Of a DNA stretch of 64,000 nt, positions 25,326-35,865 are shown piece after piece (positions within the stretch are counted from its first letter, which is position 1; every line of letters begins with the position of its first letter). The translations under genes and the position numbers were made by a program. Source of the stretch: Mycobacterium sp. ENV421 (GTDB taxonomy: Bacteria; Actinomycetota; Actinomycetes; Mycobacteriales; Mycobacteriaceae). The notes beneath the pieces are model-generated. The model did no database searches, was not told where the DNA came from, and saw only the letters and a list, made by a program, of their open reading frames with translations. The stretch spans positions 124,001-188,000 of the forward strand of contig NZ_PDHO01000010.1 in NCBI RefSeq assembly GCF_002887815.1, given 5' to 3'.

Positions 25326-26248
25326 GACTCGCCGCGCAGCACATCCAATGCGTGCTGCAGATCGGCCGGGTACGGGGCGGTGACCTCGAAGTGCCTGCCG
25401 TCGGCGGGATGGGCGAACGCCAGCGAACGCGCGTGCAGCCATTGCCGTTCCAGGCCGAGCCGCTTGGCCAGCACCGGGTCGGCGCCGTAGGTCAGATCAC
25501 CGGCGCACGGGTGGTGCAGCGCGGCGAAGTGCACCCGGATCTGGTGCGTACGACCGGTTTCCAGGTGAATATCGAGAAGACTTGCGGCCCGGAACATTTC
25601 GACGGTGTCGTAGTGGGTGATGCTGTGCCGGCCGGTCTCGGTGACGGCGAACTTCCAGTCGTGGCCGCGGTGCCTGCCGATCGGTGCGTCGATGGTTCCG
25701 CTCGACGGATCCGGATGTCCCTGCACCACAGCGTGATAACGCTTGTCGACGGTGCGCTGCTTGAACGCCCGCTTGAGCAGCGTGTAGGCCCGCTCGGACA
25801 GCGCGACCACCATGACACCCGAGGTGCCGACGTCGAGCCGGTGCACGATGCCCTGCCGCTCGTGGATGCCCGACGTGCTGATCCGGAATCCGGCCGCGGC
25901 GAGACCGCCCAGCACGGTCGGTCCGTGCCAGCCGACGGTGGCGTGGGCGGCCACCCCCGGCGGTTTGTCGACGGCGACGATGTCGGCGTCGGAGTACAGG
26001 ATCGTCATGCCCTCGATCTCTTCGGGCGTGTTTTCCGGCGGCGGCGCTTCCTCGGGGATCTGCACGTGCAGCCACGCGCCGGCCTCGAGACGGTCGGATT
26101 TCCCTGCCCGCGCGCCGTCGAGTTCGACGCCGCCGTCCTCGGCGATCGCCGCCGCGGCGGTCCGGGACAGCCCCAGCAGCCGGGCCAGGCCCGCGTCGAC
26201 GCGCATGCCGGCCAGCCCCTCCGGAACTGGCATGGACCGTTCGGCCAT
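25322..26248 (-). CDS. RluD/RluA-family pseudouridine synthase
   Basis: 308 aa. N-terminal S4-like RNA-binding domain (about 10-80), then the RluA catalytic domain with the active aspartate in [18 protein letters not shown] and the conserved [19 protein letters not shown]. It modifies uridines in rRNA; the exact sites cannot be told. Start overlaps the lspA stop as TGATG, giving the common lspA-rluD order of bacteria. It corresponds to M. tuberculosis Rv1540. Confidence 0.93.
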   Translation of the reverse strand: MAERSMPVPEGLAGMRVDAGLARLLGLSRTAAAAIAEDGGVELDGARAGKSDRLEAGAWLHVQIPEEAPPPENTPEEIEGMTILYSDADIVAVDKPPGVAAHATVGWHGPTVLGGLAAAGFRISTSGIHERQGIVHRLDVGTSGVMVVALSERAYTLLKRAFKQRTVDKRYHAVVQGHPDPSSGTIDAPIGRHRGHDWKFAVTETGRHSITHYDTVEMFRAASLLDIHLETGRTHQIRVHFAALHHPCAGDLTYGADPVLAKRLGLERQWLHARSLAFAHPADGRHFEVTAPYPADLQHALDVLRGES

Positions 26249-26802
26249 CAGGCCGTCTCGGCCTTGTCGTCGCTGGCGGCCGGCTCGGACGTGCGGCGAC
26301 CCGCGGTGTCGAAGTCATAGCCGAACAGCGACAGACCGACCAGCAGGATGGCACCGCCGACCACCGCCGGATCGGCCACGTTGAACACCGGCCACCAGCC
26401 GATGGAGAGGAAGTCGACGACGTGCCCGCGCAGCGGGCCGGGCGAGCGGAAGAACCGGTCGACCAGGTTCCCCAGCGCGCCGCCCAGGATCATGCCGAGG
26501 CCAACCGCCCACCACGGCGACACCAGCCGCCGGCCCATCCAGAAGATCCCGATCACCACACCGGTGGCGACCAGCGTCAACACCCAGGTGTAGCCGGTGG
26601 CCATCGAGAAGGCCGCGCCCGAGTTGCGCACCAGCGTCCAGGTGACGGTGTCACCGATGATCGACACCGGCTGGCCCGGCGTCAGCCACCGCACGGCCAG
26701 CACCTTGGTGATCACGTCGAGCGCCAGCACCACACCCGCCACCGACAGCAACAGCCGCAGCCGACGTGGCGCCTTGGCGCTGTCCTTGGATTCGTCGGTC
26801 AC
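26248..26802 (-). CDS. lspA: Lipoprotein signal peptidase (SPase II)
   Basis: 184 aa inner-membrane aspartic protease that removes signal peptides from prolipoproteins. Four membrane helices. Both catalytic Asp motifs are present: GNLVDRFFR and FNVADPAVV, with the conserved RNSGAAFSM before them. The GTG at 26802 follows GGGGGT. A long charged C-terminal tail ([15 protein letters not shown]) is typical of mycobacterial LspA. First gene of the lspA-rluD-rarD operon. Confidence 0.95.
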   Translation of the reverse strand: MTDESKDSAKAPRRLRLLLSVAGVVLALDVITKVLAVRWLTPGQPVSIIGDTVTWTLVRNSGAAFSMATGYTWVLTLVATGVVIGIFWMGRRLVSPWWAVGLGMILGGALGNLVDRFFRSPGPLRGHVVDFLSIGWWPVFNVADPAVVGGAILLVGLSLFGYDFDTAGRRTSEPAASDDKAETA

Positions 26803-26830
26803 ACCCCCATCATTCCCTAGTCTGTTGGGC

Positions 26831-27748
26831 ATGCCCCGACTCGTCGTCGTTACCACCGGCGGGACGATCGCCACCAGCGCAGACGATGAGGGCGTCCTGC
26901 GGCCGGTGCACGGTGGCGCCGAGCTGGTCGCCGGGCACGATGCTCAGGTGATCGACCTGTTCACCCTGGACAGTTCGCAGCTGACGCCGACCGAGTGGCG
27001 GCGGATTTCAGACGCCGTCACCGCGGCCGCCGCCGGGGCCGACGGCGTCGTCGTCACGCATGGCACCGATTCGATGGAAGAGACCGCGCTGTGGCTGGAG
27101 CTGACCTACGCCGGTGACGCGCCGGTGGTCGTCACCGGGGCCGCCCGGTCGGCCGACGCCCCGGACGCCGACGGACCGGCCAACCTGCGCGACGCCCTCG
27201 CGGTGGCGGCCAGCCCGCGCGCCCGCGGGCGGGGTGTGCTGATCTGCTTCGCCGGATGGGTGCGCCCGGCGCTGGGCACCACCAAGGTGGGCGGCCCCGA
27301 TCTGTTCGGCGGCGCCCCGCCGGCGGGCCGGGTCTGCGGCGAGACAGTCGAATGGACCAGCGATGCGCGGCGGGCCTACCTCGGCGAAGCCGCCGGGGCG
27401 GCCCGGGTCGACATCGTGGCTGCCTATCCCGGCGCCGACGGCACCGCGATCGACGCCTTCATCGACGCAGGCGCCGCGGGTCTGGTGATCGAGGCGATGG
27501 GGGCAGGCAACGCCGGAGCCCCGATCATCGAGGCGGTGCGCCGGGCCTGTGCCCGCGGCGTGGCCGTGGCGGTCACCACCCGCGTGCCCGGGGGGCCGAC
27601 GGCGGCGGCCTACGGGCCGGGCCACGACCTGGTGAGCGCCGGAGCTGTGCTGGTTCCGCAGTTGCGGAGCAGCCAGGCCCGGGTGCTGATGATGGCCGCG
27701 TTGAGCGCGGGACTACCCGTGGCCGACGTCATCGCCCGCTGGGGCTGA
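26831..27748 (+). CDS. ansA: L-asparaginase
   Basis: 305 aa. Hydrolyses L-asparagine to aspartate and ammonia. Both active-site threonine motifs are seen: [11 protein letters not shown] at the N-terminus and [13 protein letters not shown] around residue 80. There is no signal peptide, so it is cytoplasmic. A TAGTCT box at 26818-26823 places the transcription start at or next to the ATG, suggesting a leaderless mRNA. Divergent from lspA; its 3' end overlaps the converging dinX by 36 bp. Confidence 0.93.
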   Translation: MPRLVVVTTGGTIATSADDEGVLRPVHGGAELVAGHDAQVIDLFTLDSSQLTPTEWRRISDAVTAAAAGADGVVVTHGTDSMEETALWLELTYAGDAPVVVTGAARSADAPDADGPANLRDALAVAASPRARGRGVLICFAGWVRPALGTTKVGGPDLFGGAPPAGRVCGETVEWTSDARRAYLGEAAGAARVDIVAAYPGADGTAIDAFIDAGAAGLVIEAMGAGNAGAPIIEAVRRACARGVAVAVTTRVPGGPTAAAYGPGHDLVSAGAVLVPQLRSSQARVLMMAALSAGLPVADVIARWG

Positions 27749-29101
27749 GGCCCGGCTTTCCAGACCGCCGACGTACTCCGCCCAGTCCAGGCTGTCGACC
27801 GGGTTGGCTTTGACCAGGTCCGCTTCGTCGATGGCGAACGTCCGCATCACCCCGGGCCCGCTGCCGCGCGTTTCGAAGCGAACGCTGACCACGCCGTGGC
27901 CGGCGCCCTGTACCCAGCCGTGGCCGAGCTCGGGATGACCGACGTCGTCACCGATGCGCCAGCCCCCGGCTTCCGGCACCGGCACCGCCATTGGCGCGTG
28001 GGTGTCCGGCGCCTCGGCGACCTCGGCCTCCACCTGCTCGAGATCGGGGAACAGCGACTCCTGGTGGACGTCGGACAGGCCCGAAAAGCCAACGCCCAGA
28101 AGACGAATGGGGCCAACCTCCCGGGGATCGAGGAGTAGCCGGTACGCGGTGGCGGTCAGGGTGCCGAGGTTGCCGGTGGCGTACGGCAGTGTTGCCGATC
28201 GGGTGAGAGTGCTCATGTCAGACCGCTTGAGCTTGACCGTGACCGTGCGGGCGCCGCGACCGTCGCGCTGCAGCCGCTGGTGGGCGTGCTCGGCGATGGG
28301 GGCGATGGCGTCGCGCAGCTGTTCGATGGTGGTGAGGTCGGCCGGGAAGGTCGACTCGGCGCTGATCTGCTTGGCCTCGGCGCGTTCGGCCACCGCGCGG
28401 TCGTCGATGCCGCGGGCCAGGCGGTGCAGCGCGGGACCCACGGTGGCTCCGAGGATGCTGGCGGCCTCGGCGTCGGTCAGCGCGGCCAGCTGGCCGATCG
28501 TGTCGATGCCCAGCCGGTGCAGCTTGTCCTCGGCGACCGGGCCGATCCCCCACAACCGGCGTACCGGCAAGCCGTCGAGCAGCGTGCGCTCCTCGTCGCG
28601 GCGGACCACGCGAAACCCGTCGGGCTTGGCCAGGTCCGAGGCGATCTTGGCGATCTGCTTGCCCGACCCGGCCCCGACCGAGGCCACCAGGCCGGTCTCT
28701 TCGCGGACCCGGCGGCGCAGCAGGACGGCGAACTCCTCGACGTCCGCGGCGCTGGCCCCGGCCAGTTCGATCGGCTCACCGAACGCCTCGTCGAACGACA
28801 GCTGCTCGAGGACGGGAACCATGGCGCGCACCGTGTCCAGCACCCGTCGACTGGCCACCCCGTAGACCACGCCTCGGGGCGGTAGCACCACCGCTGCGGC
28901 GCCGACCATCCGCCGCGCCTGGTGCATGGGCATCGCCGACCGGGCGCCGAACACCCGCGCCTCATAGCTGGCGCCGGCCACCACACCGCGGCCGCCGAGC
29001 CCGCCGACCAGGACGGGGCGGCCACGCAGCGTCGGGCGGGTCAGCTGTTCGACCGACGCGAAGAACGCATCCATGTCGAAATGCAAGACCCAGCGCTCCA
29101 C
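27713..29101 (-). CDS. dinX: Y-family DNA polymerase IV
   Basis: 462 aa translesion polymerase of the DinB group, matching M. tuberculosis Rv1537 in length and position. Catalytic carboxylates in [13 protein letters not shown] and in LSFDEAFGE; helix-hairpin-helix thumb with [17 protein letters not shown]; little-finger domain after about 240. The extra C-terminal tail (about 370-462) carries no obvious beta-clamp motif at its end. GTG at 29101 is chosen because the family starts at this ERWVLH position and GGGAG precedes it. Confidence 0.92.
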   Translation of the reverse strand: MERWVLHFDMDAFFASVEQLTRPTLRGRPVLVGGLGGRGVVAGASYEARVFGARSAMPMHQARRMVGAAAVVLPPRGVVYGVASRRVLDTVRAMVPVLEQLSFDEAFGEPIELAGASAADVEEFAVLLRRRVREETGLVASVGAGSGKQIAKIASDLAKPDGFRVVRRDEERTLLDGLPVRRLWGIGPVAEDKLHRLGIDTIGQLAALTDAEAASILGATVGPALHRLARGIDDRAVAERAEAKQISAESTFPADLTTIEQLRDAIAPIAEHAHQRLQRDGRGARTVTVKLKRSDMSTLTRSATLPYATGNLGTLTATAYRLLLDPREVGPIRLLGVGFSGLSDVHQESLFPDLEQVEAEVAEAPDTHAPMAVPVPEAGGWRIGDDVGHPELGHGWVQGAGHGVVSVRFETRGSGPGVMRTFAIDEADLVKANPVDSLDWAEYVGGLESRASAPAGDDVGHG

Positions 29102-29183
29102 GACTCCCGATGCTATTGGCTGGGCCGAAAGCAGTAGTCGGCTACTGAATCCGCGCAGTCGAGAGCAGCGCACGATCACTGCC

Positions 29184-31358
29184 ATGGGTACTGGTTATCT
29201 CGTCGGTTACGTCGGTGGGCTGGCGGTGGCGCTGGGCGTCGGGGCGGCAGTGATGGTGAGTGCGCCGACGGCGTCCGCCGATACCGCGGCGGGGTCGTTG
29301 TCGCACGGCGCTTCGCCGGGCACCGCGAAGTCGGCGCGGGCGCCGCAGCGTGCGAGCGCCGTCGCCTCGAAGAAGTCCGCGCCGAAACGCACCGCCGATG
29401 CGCCTGCATCGTCGGTGACTCTTCTGATGGCGGCGTCCGGTGCGGCCGAGTCGAGGCGGAAGGCGACATCCACGACGCCGCCTGCCGACGCGGTCGCCAT
29501 CGACGACAGCAACAACCTCGTCATCGACAGCGACGGTGTCACCACCCGGATCTCGTTGCAAGACAACGCCACCGGCACCCAGACCGGAACCACTCTCGTA
29601 CTCACCGGCCGCGTCGCACAGCCCCCGCTGCTAGACGTCGCGCACGGCAGAGCCGTGATCGCGACGAGCTGGGAAGCCTCCAATGAGTACGTGAGCCAGG
29701 TCGCGGTGTTCGACACTCAGGCGGGAACCCAGACGGGCACGACACTCGACTTCACCGGCTCTCCCGCCGTGTCACTGGTCGACGACGGCCTCGCCCTGAT
29801 CCGCACTGTCCGCTATGACGCGACCACCGGCGGTGCCACTGATTTCACGGTTCTCGATACCGCCTCTGGCACTACGGTCGGTGAAGGACTCACCTTGGAC
29901 GGCGGCCTGTGGAACACACCGGCCATCCGGGTGGGGAACGCTCGCCTGCTGGTCATGTCCGTCAATCAGAACTATTGGGCGGGGACGGCGACGGTCAGCG
30001 CAGCGGTGTTGGACACCGCCACCGGCACCCAGGTCGGCCATCCGGTGAGCCTGGAGGGCGCGCCATGGGGTGACCCCATTCTGAGCGAAGACGGTGTCCA
30101 CGTCCTTCTGACCGCGAGCATCGGCGGGGCAACCCATGCCGCGGTCATCGACACCGCGGCCGGTGAACAGTCCGGAAACACTGTCGACCTCCAGGGCACT
30201 GCTGGTTACGTCGTCACCGCCGCCGACGGCATCCACGTCCTGATCACGGCGGACGACGGCTACACCACCCGCATCGCGGTGGTCGACACGACGACCGGCG
30301 ACCAGGCCGGCGTTCCCCTCGCCATGACCGGCCGACTGGAGCGCCCCCTACTGAGCGCCGACGGCGTGCATGCACTCGTGACCGCGAGAACCGCGGACTC
30401 GACCGAGGTAGCGGTGCTCGACACCGTGACCGGCGAACGCACCGGGACCCCTGTCGTCCTCGGCGGCCAGGTGCGGGGTCCGCTGGTCAACAGCGACGGT
30501 ATCCATGCTCTGTTCGCGTCGAGCACCGGTAACTCCACCGAAGTGATGGTGCTGGACAGCAGAACCGGCGAACAGACCGGTGCGGCCGTCGACGTCGAGG
30601 GGACGATGAGCTATGCGCTCGTCGACGCCGACCAGACCCACGTCCTGGTTGTCACGAGCGTCGGCGGCTCCACGCAGTTCACGTCGTTCGACTCCTCGAA
30701 CGGGCAACGAGTGGGGGCCCCGCTGGGCTTCTCCGGTGCACTCACCGGCTGGCCAGACCCGTCGACGGCCGCCGACGGCACCCATGCCCTGTTCATCCTC
30801 GACGACGCCGATGAGACGCATCTGGTGCTGATCGACGTCGCCACAGGTACCCAGACCGGCACGGGCCTCGTGCTGCCGGGCGAGCCGGGGATGCCGATCG
30901 TGAGCGACGACGGACACCACACCACGATCTACACCAGGGTCCCCGCCACGCACGCCCACGGGAGCAGCACCCGCGTCGCGGTGATCGACACCTTAACCGG
31001 CAACCAGGTGGGCGTCACCACCCGGCTCACCGGAACCCCCGCCGCCCTACCGCAAGTGAGCGCCGACGGGCACCACGTCGGGTTCCGGACATTCGCGGGG
31101 GTCAGCGCGAACCTCGACACGTCGACCGGCGCGGCGACCACACATATCGCCGGGGCTCCGTGGGGCTTGGACCTCGAGGCGTTCGCACTCACACCGCTCG
31201 GGCGAATTGTGACCGCGATCCAACTGGCGGTGAGCACCGCCTATCTGGTGATGGTGCAGTTCGTTCTCCTGGGCTTCTTCGTGTTGGGCGGGATTCTGTC
31301 CCAGACGCCGAGCGCCCAGCCCGCCGCCCCGTCCGGGAATGCCACCGTCGCCGGGTGA
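29184..31358 (+). CDS. Secreted repeat protein, beta-propeller-like, with C-terminal membrane helix
   Basis: 724 aa. N-terminal signal sequence [18 protein letters not shown] ending APTASA-D; this N-terminus recurs on mycobacterial cell-wall proteins. A low-complexity Ala/Ser/Lys linker runs to about 110. Then about eleven repeats of 45-50 residues follow the pattern V-A-V-hydrophobic-DT-x-TG-x-Q-x-G, a Gly-rich turn, then DG-x-H-h-L-h-T, each like a propeller blade strand set. The C-terminus has a hydrophobic helix ([17 protein letters not shown]) and a short Pro/Ala tail, so it may be anchored at both ends or only at the C-terminus. No enzyme motif. Divergent from dinX by 82 bp. Confidence 0.75.
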   Translation: MGTGYLVGYVGGLAVALGVGAAVMVSAPTASADTAAGSLSHGASPGTAKSARAPQRASAVASKKSAPKRTADAPASSVTLLMAASGAAESRRKATSTTPPADAVAIDDSNNLVIDSDGVTTRISLQDNATGTQTGTTLVLTGRVAQPPLLDVAHGRAVIATSWEASNEYVSQVAVFDTQAGTQTGTTLDFTGSPAVSLVDDGLALIRTVRYDATTGGATDFTVLDTASGTTVGEGLTLDGGLWNTPAIRVGNARLLVMSVNQNYWAGTATVSAAVLDTATGTQVGHPVSLEGAPWGDPILSEDGVHVLLTASIGGATHAAVIDTAAGEQSGNTVDLQGTAGYVVTAADGIHVLITADDGYTTRIAVVDTTTGDQAGVPLAMTGRLERPLLSADGVHALVTARTADSTEVAVLDTVTGERTGTPVVLGGQVRGPLVNSDGIHALFASSTGNSTEVMVLDSRTGEQTGAAVDVEGTMSYALVDADQTHVLVVTSVGGSTQFTSFDSSNGQRVGAPLGFSGALTGWPDPSTAADGTHALFILDDADETHLVLIDVATGTQTGTGLVLPGEPGMPIVSDDGHHTTIYTRVPATHAHGSSTRVAVIDTLTGNQVGVTTRLTGTPAALPQVSADGHHVGFRTFAGVSANLDTSTGAATTHIAGAPWGLDLEAFALTPLGRIVTAIQLAVSTAYLVMVQFVLLGFFVLGGILSQTPSAQPAAPSGNATVAG

Positions 31359-31361
31359 GTC

Positions 31362-34300
31362 TCAGGCCTTGGTGATCGCTACCCGCACCCCGTCGCCGAT
31401 CTCCACGGCACCATCCGGCTCACCGAAGTCGAAGCTCGTCGCCAAGATCTCGCCGGCGATCAGATCGGTATGCGCCGCAGCCCAATCCGCCCGTTCGGCC
31501 GGCACCGACATGACCACCCGAATGCGGTCACTGACGTCCAGGCCGCTGGACTTGCGCAGATCCTGCAGTTCACGGATCCGGTCCTTGGCCCAGCCCTCGG
31601 CCTCCAACTCCGGGGTGACGGCGCCGTCCAGCACCACCAGGCCGGCACCGTCGGGCAGCGCAGCCGTCCACTCCGGATCAGCGGCCACCAGCTTGGCCGT
31701 GAACTCCTCCGGAAGCAGCACGGCCGGGCCCGCGGTGAGCGTCCCGTCGGCGTTGAGCACATAGTCGCCAGCCTTGACGGCCTTGATCGCCGCCTGGACG
31801 TCCTTGCCGATACGCGGGCCTGCGGCGCGGGCGTTGACCGCCAGCTCGAACCGGCCGTAGGCGGGCACATCGTCGGTGAGCTCGACGGCCTTGACGTTCA
31901 GCTCGTCGGCGATCAGGTCCGCGAACGGTTCGAGGCTCTGCGGATTATCCACCGCCACAGTCAGTTTCGGCAGCGGGAGCCGCACTCGAAGCTTTTTGGC
32001 CTTGCGCAACGAGGACGCCGTCGAGCAGACGTCGCGCACCTGGTCCATGGCAGCCACCAACGCCGGGTCAGCCGGGACCACGGCCGCCTGCGGCCAGTCG
32101 GTCAGATGCACCGAGCGCTCGCCGGTCAGACCGCGCCAGATCACCTCGGTGGCCATCGGCAGTAGCGGGGCCGCCAGCCGTGTGGTCACCTCCAGCACGG
32201 TGTGCAGAGTGTCGATGGCGTCGGCATCCTCTTCCCAGAAGCGCGAACGCGACCGGCGCACATACCAGTTCGTCAATGCTTCAGTGAACTGGCGCAGCTG
32301 CTCGCAGGCACCCGAGATGTCGCAGACGTCCATGGAGTCGGTCAGCTGGTCACGCAACTCGCCGAGCTTGGCCAAGATGTAGCGGTCCAGCACGTGGGTC
32401 GAATTCGTACGCCAGGTACCGACTTTCGGCGCGTACAGGGTCAGGAAGCTGTAGGCGTTCCACAGCGGGAGCAGCACCTGGCGGACACCTTCGCGGATAC
32501 CCTGCTCGGTGACGATCAGGTTGCCGCCCCGCAGGATCGGCGAGGCCATCAGGAACCAGCGCATCGCATCGGAGCCGTCGCGATCGAACACCTCGTTGAC
32601 GTCGGGATAGTTGCGCAGCGACTTGCTCATCTTCGCGCCGTCGTTGCCGAGCACGATCCCATGGGACACACAGGTTTTGAAAGCAGGCCGGTCGAACAGC
32701 GCGGTGGCCAGCACGTGCAGGGTGTAGAACCAGCCGCGGGTCTGCCCGATGTACTCCACGATGAAGTCACCGGGGAAATGAGCTTCTTCCCCTCCCGCCG
32801 CCCCACCCAGGAACCAGCCCTCGTTCTCGAACGGATAGTGCACCTGCGCGTACGGCATCGACCCGGAGTCGAACCACACGTCGAAGACGTCCTCGATGCG
32901 GCGCATCGTCGCGGTGCCGGACGGGTCGTCGGGATTGGGCCGCGTCAACTCGTCGATGTACGGCCGGTGCAGATTGTCCGGGCGCACCCCGAAGTCGCGT
33001 TCGAGTTCGTCCAGGCTGCCGTAGACGTCGATCCGCGGGTGCGCCGGGTCGTCGGAGACCCACACGGGAATCGGTGTGCCCCAGTACCGGTTTCGCGAGA
33101 TCGACCAGTCCCTGGCGCCGGACAGCCATTTGCCGAACTGGCCGTCCTTGACGTGATCGGGATACCAGGTGATCTGCTGGTTGAGTTCGACCATCCGGTC
33201 CCGGAATTCGGTGACCTTGACGAACCACGACGACACCGCGCGGTAGATCAGCGGGTTGCGGCACCGCCAGCAGTGTGGATACGAGTGGTCGTAGGTTTCC
33301 TGGCGGATCAGCACCGGGGCGTTGACCGCGGCGGATCCGGTGCCGTTCTTCAGGTCCCGGATGATCTGCGGGTTGGCGTCGAACACGTGCTGGCCCTGAT
33401 AGTCGGGCACGCTGGCGTCGAAGCGGCCCTTGGAGTCCACCGGTGTCACCGGCACGATGCCGACGGTGTCGGTGGTGGCTTTGTCGTCCTCGCCGTACGC
33501 GGGCGCCATGTGCACCACACCGGTGCCGTCCTCGGTGGTGACGAAGTCACCGCGAAGCACCTGAAAAGCGTTGGCGGAGTTCAGGAAATACGGGAACGGC
33601 GGCAGGTAGTGCAGCCCGAGGAGTTGTTCACCGGTGACGGTGGCGAGCACCTCGGGCTCCTCCCCCAGCTCGCGGGCGTAGGCGGCGAGCCGGGCCTGAG
33701 CGAGCACCAGACTCCGGCCGTCGACCTGCACCACCACGTAGGTGACGTCGGGATTGACCGCGACGGCCTGGTTCGACGGCAGCGTCCAGGGCGTGGTGGT
33801 CCAGATCAGCAGGTAGGCGCCGTCCAGATCGGAGCCGGCCTGATTGATCCGGAACCCGACGGTGATCGCCGGGTCCTGCCTGCTCTGGTAGACGTCGTCG
33901 TCCATGCGCAGCTCGTGCGACGACAGCGGGGTCTCGTCGTTCCAGCAGTACGGCAGCACCCGCACGCCCTCGTAGGCCAGCCCCTTGTCCCACAACTGCT
34001 TGAACGCCCAGATGACCGACTCCATGAACGACAGGTCCAGGGTCTTGTAGTCGTTGTCGAAGTCGACCCAGCGCGCCTGACGGGTGACGTAGTCGCGCCA
34101 CTCGCTGGTGTACTTGAGCACCGAGGCGCGGCAGGCGTCGTTGAACTTCCCGATGCCCATCTCTTCGATCTGGGCTTTGTCGGTGATGCCGAGCTGACGC
34201 TGCACCTCGAGTTCGGCGGGCAGCCCGTGGGTGTCCCAGCCGAACCGGCGCTCCACTTTGTACCCGCGCATCGTGCGGTAGCGCGGCACGATGTCTTTGA

Positions 34301-34505
34301 CGTAGCCGGTCAGGAGATGGCCGTAGTGCGGCAGGCCGTTGGCGAACGGCGGACCGTCGTAGAAGACGTATTCCTCGGCGCCGTCGCGCTGGGCGATGCT
34401 GGCCCGGAAGGTGTCGTCGGACGCCCAGTAGTCGAGGACATCGAGTTCGAGGGCAGGGAAGCTGGGTGAACCACCAGCCGGCTTCGGGTAGCCATTCTCG
34501 GTCAC
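31362..34505 (-). CDS. ileS: Isoleucyl-tRNA synthetase
   Basis: 1047 aa class I synthetase charging tRNA-Ile. HIGH motif in the form PHYGH near residue 58, and KMSKS in [12 protein letters not shown] near residue 624. The CP1 editing domain lies between, with a Cys pair in HCWRCRNPL. The GTG at 34505 begins [12 protein letters not shown]; upstream codons belong to the T-box leader. Ends 3 bp from the converging repeat-protein gene. Confidence 0.96.
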   Translation of the reverse strand: MTENGYPKPAGGSPSFPALELDVLDYWASDDTFRASIAQRDGAEEYVFYDGPPFANGLPHYGHLLTGYVKDIVPRYRTMRGYKVERRFGWDTHGLPAELEVQRQLGITDKAQIEEMGIGKFNDACRASVLKYTSEWRDYVTRQARWVDFDNDYKTLDLSFMESVIWAFKQLWDKGLAYEGVRVLPYCWNDETPLSSHELRMDDDVYQSRQDPAITVGFRINQAGSDLDGAYLLIWTTTPWTLPSNQAVAVNPDVTYVVVQVDGRSLVLAQARLAAYARELGEEPEVLATVTGEQLLGLHYLPPFPYFLNSANAFQVLRGDFVTTEDGTGVVHMAPAYGEDDKATTDTVGIVPVTPVDSKGRFDASVPDYQGQHVFDANPQIIRDLKNGTGSAAVNAPVLIRQETYDHSYPHCWRCRNPLIYRAVSSWFVKVTEFRDRMVELNQQITWYPDHVKDGQFGKWLSGARDWSISRNRYWGTPIPVWVSDDPAHPRIDVYGSLDELERDFGVRPDNLHRPYIDELTRPNPDDPSGTATMRRIEDVFDVWFDSGSMPYAQVHYPFENEGWFLGGAAGGEEAHFPGDFIVEYIGQTRGWFYTLHVLATALFDRPAFKTCVSHGIVLGNDGAKMSKSLRNYPDVNEVFDRDGSDAMRWFLMASPILRGGNLIVTEQGIREGVRQVLLPLWNAYSFLTLYAPKVGTWRTNSTHVLDRYILAKLGELRDQLTDSMDVCDISGACEQLRQFTEALTNWYVRRSRSRFWEEDADAIDTLHTVLEVTTRLAAPLLPMATEVIWRGLTGERSVHLTDWPQAAVVPADPALVAAMDQVRDVCSTASSLRKAKKLRVRLPLPKLTVAVDNPQSLEPFADLIADELNVKAVELTDDVPAYGRFELAVNARAAGPRIGKDVQAAIKAVKAGDYVLNADGTLTAGPAVLLPEEFTAKLVAADPEWTAALPDGAGLVVLDGAVTPELEAEGWAKDRIRELQDLRKSSGLDVSDRIRVVMSVPAERADWAAAHTDLIAGEILATSFDFGEPDGAVEIGDGVRVAITKA

Positions 34506-34723
34506 GGGTGCGTTCGTCTCCTGTGCCAGGTGTCTGGACACGGGGACGACGACGCGCGGAGTGCGCGAGCGCCGCGGTACCACCCCGCTTACGCACGTCG
34601 ACGTGCGTCGCTCTTGACAGGCTGTGACGGGCCCACCCGTTCGGTTCTACTCGGTCGTTTCCGCGCCGCGGCGCGGGCCTTTCTTCCGAAGGCTCCCCGG
34701 TGATGGCCGGATCGGTGCCGTTG
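34506..34723 (-). ncRNA. T-box riboswitch leader of ileS
   Basis: Read on the minus strand, the leader holds the T-box core GGGTGGTACCGCGG (34585-34572), which pairs with the uncharged tRNA 3' end. Upstream lies the short Stem I of actinobacterial ileS leaders; a candidate specifier ATC for isoleucine is in GGCCATCACCGGGG. Between them is a perfect 18-nt palindrome at 34591-34608, ACGCACGT-CG-ACGTGCGT. A TAGAAT -10 box at 34735-34730 sets the 5' end. There is no U-tract, so control is probably at translation initiation, as known for actinobacterial ileS T-boxes. Confidence 0.85.
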
Positions 34724-34758
34724 GCGAAGATTCTAGCCGTTGGACGGCGCGGTAGACC

Positions 34759-35334
34759 TCAGGTGGCCTCGGACGTCACGCTGATCAGGCCCAGCCGAAA
34801 CTGGTTGGCCAGTTCTTCGACCGTGCAGTGGTCCAGCCGGCGCGAGTCGTACCACCAGTCCATCTGCACCTCGCCGTCGTTGCGGTAGGCGAGAACGCCC
34901 AGGGCGGGGCCGTCGGCGAGTTGCAGCGGCCCGAGCGACGGCTCCGGCGGCAGCCCCAGGAATGAGAACGCGACGTCGGACGGCGACGTGCTGAGCCGGG
35001 CTGGCGTCAGCGCGTCGCGAACCTCGGCCAGCAGGTCGTTGGCGTCCATGCCTCGTTCATCGGCGCAGCACAGACGAACGGGCTGCACTGCGGTCAAGCC
35101 ACTGACCGTCACGAAGCCGACCCCGATGGTTCGGGCGATCGCCCGGCCCAGAGCGGCCAGCAGCACTACCTCGATTCCGACCCGGGCTGCCTCAACGGCT
35201 CCGTCCAGTTCGGCGGTCAATTCGTGGGACAGGGGCGCCGACAATCGAACCAAATCTTCTGGTCGAGGGCGGCCGGGAATCTCATCATCGACTACCCGCA
35301 CATTGCTAGACGGGTAGGTCACGGGAGCAACCAT
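34759..35334 (-). CDS. Small condensation-domain-like protein (partial acyltransferase fold)
   Basis: 191 aa. The sequence resembles only the second half of a condensation/PapA-type acyltransferase: a helix EVVLLAALGRAIARTIG, then SDVAFSFLGLPPE, and LGVLAYRNDGEVQMDWWYDSRRLD with the final helix TVEELANQF. The catalytic HxxxD half is missing, so it is probably not an enzyme by itself and may be a remnant or a binding partner. The ATG at 35334 is set by TACTGT at 35346-35341, leaving 6 nt between box and start codon (leaderless). It lies between ileS and the lipid locus. Confidence 0.6.
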   Translation of the reverse strand: MVAPVTYPSSNVRVVDDEIPGRPRPEDLVRLSAPLSHELTAELDGAVEAARVGIEVVLLAALGRAIARTIGVGFVTVSGLTAVQPVRLCCADERGMDANDLLAEVRDALTPARLSTSPSDVAFSFLGLPPEPSLGPLQLADGPALGVLAYRNDGEVQMDWWYDSRRLDHCTVEELANQFRLGLISVTSEAT

Positions 35335-35355
35335 GGGATCACAGTAGCGGGCGTG

Positions 35356-35369
35356 TCCCATAAATGGGA
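35356..35369. promoter_or_regulatory. Palindromic operator candidate between divergent genes
   Basis: TCCCAT-AA-ATGGGA, perfect 6-bp arms, with a third half-site ATCCCA a few bases further right. It covers the -35 region of the minus-strand condensation-like gene. The nearby small HTH protein is a natural candidate to bind it. Confidence 0.5.
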
Positions 35370-35468
35370 GGCTTATCCCAGAAGTGTGACGACGATGTCA
35401 ATTAAGTTATCAATTTGTCGTATGCAGTCAGCGGTACCCAATACCGGGAGTTCGGGTTATTGTGAGGC

Positions 35469-35825
35469 GTGCCCAGGACCGACGAGAACGGACGCCAGCT
35501 CAAAACCCTGCTCGACTATCTCCTCGATGGGGACATCGAGGCCCGCGACATCTACGACGCGCTGGGCACCTCCAGCAGCACTTATTACCGGCGGGTGAAG
35601 GAACACGACTACCCGAACGCCGAGGAACTGCGCCTCGTCGCCTCTCGATTCGGGCTCAGTTATCCCGATTTGCAAGTGCGATTTGGACTTATGAGTCGCG
35701 AAGAAGTCCAACAATATATCGAATCTTCTCCATTTACGTTGGCGACAATTAATACTGTCATTGCGGCGCGTAATCCCGCGAAATTCTCAGAATTGAAGCC
35801 TCGACTCGACGCTCCTCCGCTGTAG
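35469..35825 (+). CDS. Small helix-turn-helix protein, unknown target
   Basis: 118 aa. The N-terminal half folds as a lambda-repressor/XRE-like HTH: LLDYLLDGDIEARDIYDALGTSSSTYYRRV, then AEELRLVASRFGLSYPDLQVRFGL. The C-terminal part has no recognised domain. The coding sequence and its 5' flank are clearly less GC-rich than the neighbours, suggesting acquisition. GTG start at 35469; TATTGT at 35458-35463 would place transcription start at or next to it. It precedes a polytopic membrane protein by 40 bp, probably as one operon. Confidence 0.65.
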   Translation: MPRTDENGRQLKTLLDYLLDGDIEARDIYDALGTSSSTYYRRVKEHDYPNAEELRLVASRFGLSYPDLQVRFGLMSREEVQQYIESSPFTLATINTVIAARNPAKFSELKPRLDAPPL

Positions 35826-35865
35826 TATTTGCTGAAGTTATTCGGGGACGTAAGGCGACGAAGGC

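Noticed and set aside
32202..34469. 755-codon open frame opposite ileS
   Set aside because: Antisense shadow of ileS with no domain; ileS has HIGH and KMSKS motifs and a T-box leader.
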